Assembly: GCA_963971405.1 (NCBI GenBank)
Contig: OZ020484.1
Location: 27,054,770 to 27,118,769 of the forward strand
Source: Psococerastis gibbosa
Lineage: Eukaryota > Arthropoda > Insecta > Psocodea > Psocidae
Direction of reading: 5' to 3'
Length of the DNA stretch: 64,000 nucleotides
The notes under the pieces were generated by a model, which had not been told where the DNA came from, ran no database searches, and saw only the letters and a program-made list of their open reading frames with translations. The position numbers and the translations under genes were made by a program. Below, piece after piece: positions 23,763 through 35,700 of the stretch (within the stretch, counting starts at the first letter, position 1; the number at the start of each line of letters is the position of its first letter).

Positions 23763-26700
23763 TTAAATAGCAATTTTTAATTTTTTATTGTTTCGCTTAT
23801 GTTTAGTTTTGGGCTTCGCTGACTTGTGAACGAGTTGATCGACGGGGTTGCTTTTGAACTTGTTGAAATCCACTGATGAATAATCGAAACTTTGGACCTC
23901 CTCTCCCACTTTACGTTTCCTATTTTTATCTTTCTTATCCTAAAAAAAAAAAAAAAATAATCACAAATTATTAACAACAATTATAGGCATGTAATAAGAA
24001 TTCAAGATTCAAGGCAGAGTATCTATAGCTGTTGCTACGGTTATAACATGCAATTTAATTAGGACATCGAACCGTATTCTCTACCTTGCCGGGGAGGTAT
24101 GCTGACCACTGCACCTATGATGCTGTCAATTCATCGAAGTATTCTAATCGACAGATGTCCACTATAGGCCTAGCCTTATCTGTTGAATCGATCTACTTTG
24201 ATAACGTAATAGGTACTATACATTGCAGTATTATATATGGTATATATAACACTGACATCATAGGTACTACGCTTACGGAAGACCGGAGATAGTAGTTTAG
24301 TTTAGTTTAGTTAGTTAGTTTAGCCAACGCCCGTCTGTAGCAGTAGAGCCATTTGACGCCGAGCCTCCCAGTATCTCTTTGTTAGATCAGCAGGTAGATG
24401 CTTGACCGGAGATGAAAATAATATAGATTCAATGAATGGTAGCATACCTTAATTTTGTCCGTGCTGTCATCACTTGGTTTGTGTAGTGGGTTCTTACGCA
24501 CATCTGCAGTCTCTCTCTCATTTTCAGTTTTGACCTGTACAAAAAGAAAAAAAGTTCAATGTGTGATAATTTTGAAATAATATAATGTAGTAATCTCAAT
24601 TTCAAATAATCAGTGAGAACTGATTAGCGCGGCATCATTGTTTTCCCTGCACATGTGTGCAGCTAGCTTTTAATTACATTTGGCTTGTATGTTTTCTAAT
24701 CATAGTTCGAAGTTCATACCATGCTGTTTAAGGATAATTTAGTTAATTAATAACTTCAATGTCTGGACCAGAACTTACTCGTAGATTCCAAAAAAATTGG
24801 TTTCTATGTTTTCTACAGTTACCTAAAATGCAACAAGCCAATTTAAACACTAACATACAAGTTTTGAAAGGGTGTTAATTTATTTAGAATGTTGAACTTA
24901 GTTCAGCCTGTTTATATCTTAACTGTACTTGTTAAATGCTTCCTATGCGGTGACAGATACAGATTATTTTAAGACTCAATAATCTTCAAATAATGTACTG
25001 TCCTCTTAAATTCCTGTATTGCCTAACGCTAATTAATGTAGGTAAAATCAACTAACAATGGTGCTTAAAGGAACCGGCTGGGACTTTTTTTTCTTCGGTT
25101 TGTCTGGTTTTTCTTTCTTCAGTAGACTTTGTACCCGGTTTATCTCCAACTGCAAGAAAAACATTGTTTTTTATACCTATACACTTCTGCTTCCGAGCCT
25201 CATGAGTTTCAACTAGTCTATTGGGCTTGTCATTGAGAATGCATTAAGGTCTGGTACACACGGACGATTCGCACGCCGGTGAGAAATTTATTGTAGAAAA
25301 TCATAGAAATATATTCAGGAGCAGGAGCTATAATATCCCTTATGAGTTATGGGGCTCCAAAAAATATCGAAGTCTTTAAAAATATTGCAGCATAGCAGAA
25401 GGGTTACCTGGACCGGTCAAAACTCTGTACTTAGCTTGTGCGAGCCCTTTACCCAGCGAAATTGCGTACTTATCTTGTGCAGGCCAACTAGCCGCCTTAT
25501 GGATAACGGTCTAGGAATTGCGTTCAGGAATTGACTTTTTTGCACCAACCCATCCGTTCACATGACAAATCATCGGATTAGAATCGGTCGTGTGTACCGG
25601 GCCTTAGGTTTGATTTAACTGTACGATACCCTCGCAGTACATACAGAATAAGCCATCGCAAAACCATTACCCCCTCATTGCATTTGGGTTGGAAAATTGT
25701 GGCGTAAACTAATTTTAAAAATACTGTAAAGGGAACGAAGAAATCATCAAGCCAGGATCTTACAAGCAAAATTTTGCTCGTTCCCGACCAAAATTTATTT
25801 CAGCGTCCCGATATTTAAAGGTTTGTATGCTCCAAGGGGCCTTTTGAGCCCGTCAAAAATATATATTTTTTTAATTTTGGGGCCACCTGCCACGTCTTTT
25901 CAATGGCCCGAAGCGAATGTCCCATCACCTAGTATTTTACATGTTTAGGAACAAAAAAATATGCTACCTCATCCATTGCCTGTTTGTTGTCTTGAACGGC
26001 TTGGGTACAATCAGAAGCTACTGCTTCGGCGTACGGCTTAACCAACTTGTATCGCTGATACGGCGTCATACACGCTACAGAACTGTACGTCTTAGATACT
26101 CTGTTCGATGACTGAAATGCGGACACTGTGGGCGTCTCCTTGAGTAGTCCCGATTTTACATCACTCTCGGCTGTAACCATAAGCTTTGTTATTTACTTAT
26201 CACTCTTTTTCAGTTTTAAATGTAATTGACATATTTCATTTGAATAACGTGTTAGAAGTGTAAGGTCAGAGGTTATAAATAAAAATAGTGGGGCACATTA
26301 TTTTAATTACCTATTGTTATAAAAGAAGCAAGACTTTGAACATTATTAGCTTGTGCATAAAACGGCAAAACAATCTTTCACCATCGCCACTGGCTTGTAA
26401 CTAATTATCAGCCTACATTCTGAAGAGAGTTAGCTACCGCTCACTTAAGAGTAGTACCTAGCCAACGCATTCATTTTAGATTGCAATACATGCTAGTGAA
26501 TAAATAAATAATAATAAATAATTTTGGACTTTTTATTGTTTCTATTACTAAGCCAACCTAGCGGAGTTAGGGCTATAAAGCCCTCTCTTACAGTCAACTA
26601 GGAAGGCCCGGGACCGCCTGCATTACATGCCCTCCAAAGCATGGCCATAAAATGTAGCCAGTGTGGGACTCGAACCAAAAACCTTTCGGGTGAAAGTCAC

Positions 26701-29700
26701 AGTACGTACCACTAAGCTACATGTCCTGATATTCTAAATAAGATTCGAATTCAGGTACATCTGCAAGTAATTTATTTTATTTTATTCATTTAATAGGAAG
26801 AAGCTGGATTTCTTTTTCAATACGATAGGCCTATGGGGTCTGTGGTACATACAGACTTAAGAGCCATACGTATTTACCATTCTTCAGCCGTAGCACGAGA
26901 TACCGTTTAACTTATTACCGGGGATAAAAATTTAAACTACTGCTGGTAACCAACCGCTTTGTTTTGGTGATGGTTTTTCTGCAAATACTAATTATCAGTG
27001 TTAATTTTTATGATTACAATTGAGTCAGATGCAATACCTGGTTGAGCTCCGATAAGGACAGGCAGATCTGGCCGGAACTCAGGCAGCCAGGTGAGGTCGT
27101 GAGGACAGCGTAGGGGTGAGTCGACGGGGAGCCCGTTGTGGTGGACGCGGTCGATCTGCTGGGTGGCCTCGACGACGGGCCGGACGAGCGACTGCTCCCT
27201 CGCCTTCCTCACCAGCTGGTGCAGCGGTGTCAGGTTCTGTCGCACGAGTGGGGGCACTGGGTTGCAACACGCCAAGACACCTACGATTTTCAAAATTTGC
27301 CTACCCGTAAATGGTTGTGAACTAGGTATTCACGTTTCATGCATGCATTTCTGGCTTTAAGAAATGTGAAAAACGTAATAGTGGTGTTTTAAATCAGAAT
27401 ATTTCAGTGAATTTAAATGTATGTGAAGTATTCACGTTTCATGCATGCATTTCTGACTTAAAAAGAAGTGTGAAAAACATAATAGTGGTGTTTCAACTTT
27501 AACAGTATGAAAATCCCCCATTCATTTCACTCCAACCCACAAGACTGAGACACAACAGACTGTATAACACGGCAACGTGTGATTTCAGAACTCGCATAGG
27601 CCTTAAATCTGGTCAAATGGAGTATATGTTAATTTTTCTAGTACTTACCTTGCACTTCCCGGGGAAGCGAATCAGCTATGTGTAGAAGCATGTGGTTGGG
27701 CAGTACGTAGCTAAAAACAACAAAAACCTAGCTTAAGTAGTGTTCATGGTTGTGGGGGTAATTGGTAACACAGTAATTGGTGGGTTAATTCTTTAAAAAA
27801 TAGCAATGGTTTATTTCTTAAGAGGATAATATGGTATCTATACAAAATATAGGTACATACACCACAAAAATACGATACACTTTTTTAATTAAGGTACTGA
27901 GTTTAGTTTTTTTAAACGGTTGCAGATAACTAGTTTATGCCATAAACAATTTTAATGATTCTGCCTCCCTCCCACGCTCCGGCTTGAGGGAGCACAGCTT
28001 GAAATTTTTATACCACCTATTTTTTGTTGGGAAATACACGGTTTTTCTATCTATCTATCTATCTATTTTTCAATATTTTCCCCTATGGTAAAAGAAACTG
28101 CAATTTTTTACTATTTACTATAGGGGAAAATAATTTTCATAATTATTATGGAAAATGAGTGGCACAGTCATTAAAAAAATGTTACATGGTATGACGCATA
28201 AACTAGCTAGCTGCAACTTAAGATAATTACATTTTTTTAAACACCAAAAAAAAAGGCACAAGGCTTACTGTTTGAATCTGACTTGCAACTTGAACAATCT
28301 GAATACTATGCACCCTGCTGTGACTGTTTCGATAGACCTTACATACATAATAGAGCCTACGAAAAAACCGATCAGAATGTGCAGAACACTTGCAGGTTTG
28401 ATGGGGGCTGGTAAGTTTGTGAGGCGGCTATTGAGTGGCTACGTCACGGGGACGAATGATATCCGGACTAATAGCGACACAAAAAGAGGATTTGGTTCAG
28501 GGGCTGACACTGATCTAAAGGAAGGTGCAACCAGAGAGACAATCCTCAGGTTATTAGAGGAAGCGAACAGGGTTACAATAAGGCAAAGGCTGCAGTAAGG
28601 GCTACCAACCCAACCTAACAATAGCAAAAGCTTGAGGTATGTGGTGCTGTGCTAAATCTGTAAAATCATATGAATTTAGCTTACCCAAGGCTTTCATCGA
28701 GCTCTCTCGCCATTTTGTCCCTCCACTCGTAGAGATGTTGCAAAGCAAACAGTTGTCTGTTATCGAATAAACGTTTGCTCTTGTGGTATAAATTCAGGTA
28801 GTCATCATCTCTCCATAAAGGTTTTATGTAACGCTGTAACATCATGGCGAACCTTAGACATTCAGTAATTGGGATGACCTAGGTCCCTCATTTTATAAAT
28901 TTATTTATATTTATATAATTATTTATATTAATTTATAATTTATTTATATAAATTATTATTTAGCTAGCTAGAAGGTAGACGTTACTGGGCAAATAGTCGG
29001 TATGTGGTAAGAATTTCCACATTCGTCGCGCTAATTTATAAATGGATTCGCGTCGTCGAATGATCAAAAGGTATATTGTAAGAATAGATTGGAAGGAATA
29101 TGTTCATAATATGTTGTTCTGTTCAATTACCTATCGACAAAACATGCTTAATAAAAATCGTTATAATCGTTATAAAAATGATTATTCTTCTGACAGTTAA
29201 TTAAAATACATAGGAAAAATTGCAGCTTATTTACCCTACCCCAAAGCACTCATAGGTAAGAAGGATGGTCGGAGAAAACATGATTAAAACCGTTTACGTT
29301 CTATTATTGCTTTCCAATTTATACGTAGTATAAGGAAAGCTTTGTGATGGTCAAAATTTTCGATTCCGAGATTTCAACGGATTTACACGTTTTGAGGTCT
29401 CAAGAACCAAAAAAAGTGGTTTTTACGAAGTGTCTGTCGGTCTGTCTGTTCGTCGATTTGTGGGCAAACTACACAGTGGATTTTTATGGAATTCGGCATG
29501 TTGGTTCATAAAAATCATGCCTCGGGACCATTTATTTTATTTTGGGTTAACTCAATTGGGGGGGGGGGGGGGGTTTATTCGCAAAAAACTCCAAAAGAAA
29601 CGTATAAAAAAATTGTTTCTCAAAAACGGCTCCAACAATTTCTTTTAAATTCACATATATTGTAGTCGTTATTAATGTTAACAAAATGCAGGGGGTCGCT

Positions 29701-32700
29701 TGCCCCTTGATAGTTTGCTTCTGGGGGTAAAAAAATAAAAATAACTAAATTTTAATGAAAAATGAATAAAACATAATTTTTCTGCGAAACCTTTCTATCG
29801 ATGATTTCTACCTTCAGGCATATTTTAGGTGTTAAAAAGAGTAACGAAACCGGCCAGGTTGCTTATCCAAAAAAGTATTTGGTATAAGGCAAAAAATGTT
29901 TTTTGAAGAACTGATAGAAAATTCATGCTCAAATGCATTGCGTGCCATTATTAATGTGTGGTAATGTGTTGGTCCGACCGTTCTAAAATATGCAATGCCA
30001 TCGATTAATTCAGTGCTTTGGGATTGGTGATATCCTAGGCGATTGCCAGAAGGAGTCCTTGCGTTCCGTCTCCTAAGTAACTTTGTAAAACTTGCCGTCA
30101 CGCATTGTGCAATAAATTGCTTTGTTAAGTTTTACGTTAAATTTGCGTTCACTTGCCCCTCCTTCCCCCCAACCGTTACCCTACAGTTTCTGCCTTAATC
30201 TTTGTTCCTTACATTTGTTTTGATGTAAAATATAAAATTAACTTACGGTGAGACAAAGCTGGGTACTTTCAGAAAAAACACTTCTGACAAGGTTGTCCTG
30301 ACCATTTGCTTTGTCCAATAGCTCATTCCGCATCATGTCATAAATGTACAGGAGATAGTGCGTGTCTTCTCGGGCATACTGCATCATTTCATTGTGGAGG
30401 GGTCTGCAAAGCAAATTAACCATAATCTGAAAACCTAAACAAATAACCTCTATATTTCTCCATAGGTAATTCAAATTCTCTAATTTTCGTTTTAATTTCT
30501 GTTTCGAGTGGTGTTTCGTTCATGACAAAGCTAGCCAATAAGATAATGACAGGAGGGCGTATGCCAGATAGTTGGAGGGAAAGTGTCACAATCCCGATAT
30601 ACAAGAGAAAAGGGGACGTGCAACCTTGCAACAACTACCGGCCGATCAAGCTAATGAGCCACTGTATGAAATGGTACGAGAGACTTTTGGAAACTCGGCT
30701 AAGAGACCAGCTAGAAGGCGACATCACCGAAAACCAACTCGGCTTTATGAAGGGTAGAGGCACGATGGATGGCATATACGCAGTTAGAACCATGCTAGAA
30801 CTACACAGAGAGGCAAACACACCACTGCACTATATCTTTATTGACCTGGAGAAAGCATACGACCGAATACCTAGAGACCTGATCTGGGAATGCCTGAAGA
30901 AAAGAGGTGTTGTGCTAGAGTATGTCCGAGTTATCCAAGACATGTATGAGGGTTGCACAACTAGGGTAAAGAGCGCTGCAGGACTCAGTGAAGGTTTTAA
31001 CGTCCAGTATGGGCTACATCAAGGCTCAGCACTTAGCCCTTTCCTCTTTGTAACTATAATGGACACGATCACGAAAAGCATCCAAGGGGAAGCCCCTGCA
31101 AGCCTGTTATTCGCGGATGACGCGGTAGTAAGCACGAAAGGGAGGAGGGAAGGCGAAGCAGAGCTAAATAAATGGGTGGAACGCCTAGAAAAAGAGGGTT
31201 TGAAGGTAAACAGGAGCAAAACCGAGTACATGGAATGCGGGAAACCAGAACCAGGCACTGTAAAAATAGGTGATCAAGAACTTAAGAAAGTGAAGACATT
31301 TAAGTATCTGGGTAGCACCCTTGAACAAAACGGTGGATGTGAAGAAGACGTGAAAGGAAGAATAAAAGCAGGCTGGGGGAAATTTCATGACATGGCACCA
31401 ATCCTCACAGACAGAAAAATGCCAAAGAAGCTCAAGGGTCGAATATATAAGCAAGTGATCCGACCATGCATGCTGTACGGTGCGGAGTGTTGGGCGGTCA
31501 GGAAGCGAGATGAACACAAAATTTACGTGGCGGAGATGAGAATGCTACGAAGAGCGTGTGGACTGACCCTGCAAGACCGGCGCCGAAATGAGGACATAAG
31601 GTTGGAGATGAAAACTGGTGATGTCGCACTGAAGCTAAGGGAAAGAAGACTCAGCTGGTGGCGCCACGTACAGAGGAGGGAGGAAACATCCCTCCTAAAG
31701 CGTACACAGAATATGACACTCCCTGGACCCCGCCCCCGGGGAAGACCGAAATTGACACTCCCCAGAAAAATCGAAGAAGACATAAGGACTCTCGCCCTGA
31801 ACAAAGAAGACGCTCTAAACAGAGTTGTTTGGAAACGCCGCTGCCGTGCCGCCGACCCTCCCTGAGGACAAAGGCGATGTAAAAGTCAAAGTAAAGTAAT
31901 TTGTCGCTTTCGCAATAAAAAGTTTAAGCGAACATTTTATTTTAATAAGGTTCACATTGTAAACAAACGTATCTCCTACAGGTAACTTAATGAAAATCAA
32001 ACAATTTGTTAATTAATATCAATTGCCTTGCCCTCACTGCTATTATCAGAATACGAGTTGAAGCCGATGTTCTTGTAATTATGATTATTCATAGAAGAAA
32101 AACAATGCTTTTTCATTGCTAATAATATTCATGTTCCATTATTTCAGAAATGATGGTAAATCTAGGCGATAAAGCTAAGTCCGTGCTCCTGAAACTAGTA
32201 AACCTAACATGGAATACCAGAATTCCGAGCCAGTGGAGAAAAAGTGAGGTAGTCCCAACCCTTAAGAAAGGGAAAGATCCGCGGAACTTAGATAGCTACC
32301 GCCCAATATCACTAACAAGCTCCATGTGTAAAATAGCGGAAAGAATGGTACTAAACCGCCTAGTGCGTGCAACTAACCGCTTAGGATGCATAGACGACGC
32401 CCAGGCTGGCTTTCGGAAACATAGGTGCACTATGGACCAAGTAGTAACGTTCACACAGCACGTCAAGGACGCATTCCACAGAAAAATGTCCACTGTAGCG
32501 ATCTTAGTGGACCTAAAGGCAGCCTATGACACAGTATGGCGAGATATGCTCCTACACAAGATGGCCAAATGCGGGATAGCCGGAAAACTGCTTTCCTGGA
32601 CAAAATCATTCCTAGGGGAACGACACCTTAGAGTTAGACTTAATAACCGCACGTCCAAATTCCGACTGCAGCGACAGGGCCTAGCACAAGGTGCTGTTAT

Positions 32701-35700
32701 TAGCTGCCAACTCTTCAATTTAATGATAAACGACGTACTAGAGGCCACTCGAAAGACTCCTGGGGTTGAATCACTACTATATGCAGACGATCTACTCATC
32801 TGGGCGTCCAGCAGTAACATAAAGAGCCTGGAAACAATTCTCAACACAACACTCTTGAATCTTGAAAAGTGGGCTGACGAAAATTGTCTCACTGTCAATA
32901 CGGAAAAAACAGTCTACCAGGTACTTAGCCTATCAACCAGGCAACCGGAGATAGCTTTGGCTTATAAGGGAATAAACCTAGAGAAACAAGACATATCAAA
33001 GTACCTCGGCGTATCGATCGACAAAAAAATGTCGTGGAAGCCCCATATTGACAATGCTGCGGAGAAAGCATCTAAGAGATGTCGCCTCTTGAAACGACTA
33101 ACAGCCACCAAATGGGGAGCCACTCAAGATGTGCTGATCTCCACGTACAAGACCTACATCCGCCCTATCATTGACTATGGAAGTGAAGCAACTATAACGG
33201 CAAGTGCGAGCACAACATCCAAGTTAGAACTCACACAAAATAGTGCACTCAGAATAATCACGGGGGGACCCAAATCTACCCCAATACTGGCTATGGAGGC
33301 TCAAACCGGGATCGAACCAATTCAATGCCGCAGAGAAAAATCAGCTGTCACTTTCTGGGAACGACAAAAACGGGTGCTACCCCAAAAATGGAAGCAATAT
33401 AAGAAAGCGGCCTCCCGCCTGAAGACTCAGGTCACTCCACTAGCCATGACGGAGGGAATAAAAGAGAAGTACGGCATATGCTTGGGGGAGGCTGACCCAT
33501 TCCCGTTACACGTAGACCATGTTGGCGCCCTCCCATCCGCTCAACTCCGCCTTGAGAATCACGACCTCCCAAAACAAGCATCAACTGCAGACGCCTTAAG
33601 AAAGTCTACCCTGGAAACCATACATACCAAGTACCCAGCGCCAGAGTGGTTACAAGTATACTCTGATGGGTCTTCCATGCCTGAATCGGGAAACACAGGT
33701 GCGGGTTATGTGTTTGGCCAATTCAAAGGCTCAGTGGCAGTAGGTTCCCCTCTTTCAAACTACGACGGCGAGATCGCAGCAATTTACGAAGCGGCCAAAA
33801 CACTGCAAACTACTACGCACGAGCTAAACGTGGTGTTCCTCATCGACTGCCAGTCAGCAATCCTCGCTCTCTCAACGAACAATGAGACAAGTTGCAAAAG
33901 ATCTAACCGCTGTCGTGCGCAGATCAGTAGTCTCATCAAGAGTGGCAGAAACGTAGTGTTGCAATGGATCCCAAGTCATGTAGGTGTGAATGGAAACGAA
34001 GAAGCCGACGAGCTGGCGAAAAATGGTACCACCATGCAGCAGCCCTCCTGCCCGCAGTCATACGTGTCTGCAAAATCTAGTGTGAATAGTGCAGTAAAAG
34101 CCTGGAACAAAGATCGCCTCCAAAGAAGCAGCCATGGAAAAAGCTGGGCAACTCTCGTCGACTCGCCCATTCCAAAACACCTACCTAGAGCCGTGAGCGT
34201 CGCAGCATTCAGAACAACCACCGGACATGACTACCTGGCATCCCACCTGCACCGCATTGGGGTCCTAGAGTCCGATGCGTGCCCTATGTGCGACTACGCC
34301 CCAATGACTGCTGCGCACCTTCCTAACTGCCCAGCCCTAACTGACGACGCAATAGAGGATGATGAGGACGACTTCGCGGGGATAGCTCGTCTACACTGGT
34401 CAGCGCGTCACCAAATGGCTCAGATGCCAAGGGTGGGCGTTGGCTAGTAAGTAAGTAAGTAAGTATTTATTTCCAATAAATATTCTTTAGTATAAGTTAT
34501 AAGGTTCGTTTGCCACTAGCAATTTTCCCGACAGCAGTATTGTTTTTAAAAGACATTCTAAAAAACCCCCATAGTCAGCGCTAAAAGAATCCAGAGGCGA
34601 GGAGTCAATACCCAGAAATATTTTGTAAAAACTATTGTAGTTCCATGCATATTTAAAAAGTCTTCACACTGAAACCGTTGCATTCTAACCCAAGAGGACG
34701 CACAATATGCAACAATATAGGTATTTAACTAGAAACACCTACCGTACTCTCCAGTCTGCGAGCTGATAATGCTTCATGGCCTGGACATTGCAAAACTTGT
34801 GCAAAAGATACGCCAATGAAAGCCGCGGATAGCTCAACAGTCTCGCGGCGATATGTGTATCGAACATGTTGACAACATAGAGCGAGAGGTCACGCTGAAG
34901 CCACAAGATGTCGGATTGAGCCCCGTGCAGAATTTTTAACTTGTTGGGGTCCGTGAAGATTTCGTTGAGGGGCTGCAGATGTCCTCTTAGCGCGATAGTG
35001 TCCACAACGAAGTCTCTTTCCCGTGAGCTTATTTGCATTAGGCAAGTTATACCTTGAAAGCTGCGGTAGTTATGATGCTGAAAAGAAAACATTGCATTAG
35101 TTTACCTACTACCCGTTTTAGGTACAAAGTCGAAATATCGATCATAGAGCCATACCTAAGATGCCATGAAGTCGAAGAAATGCACCTCTACATCTTTGTT
35201 GTGACACCCAATACTAGCCTCGGTATCGGTCCCCCACGCTTAGAAATGTGTTCGTGAGGAATATCGCCGCACGGCTATGCATTGGAACATAGCGACCTTA
35301 CTGTTTAACAACAAACACGGTAAAGAATTCGGAATTCAGTTATGCAGTAATGCGGCACCCCCATATTCCAATGCATAGCGGTGCGCCAGTATTTTTCACG
35401 AAAAAACTTCTAAGCGGCGTGATGTGGGATGGGATCGGGCTAAAGTTGTAAACTTATTTTAAAATAATCTTTGGGTGCGACTGCGACTAATTTCAGTAAT
35501 AATTTCCACGCTATCTTTGTGTGTCTATAGCCTGTCGTTGGCATAGTAAGGTGTTAATATTTATGTATATATATTATAAAATATAGCCGGCCGCCATACC
35601 AAGTTGAATCCAGCGGACCAGAGCAAGTTCAAAGCTGCAGATAAATTGGTCGTGTGCACAGTGCCGGTAGGGAAACATGGTAGGACTTGTCTTGGTCACC

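Noticed and set aside
26653..26721. tRNA-Glu-like gene on the minus strand
   Set aside because: The fold is possible but the stems have weak pairs, and SINE body follows directly. Called a SINE.
27079..27360. GC-rich open frames on both strands
   Set aside because: They are shadows of EXOSC10 exon 27280-27038 in other frames.
29564..29573. G-run, and similar G or C runs at 36724, 39161, 48930, 58580, 62965 and 63538
   Set aside because: Simple homopolymers, likely variable in length; no function inferred.
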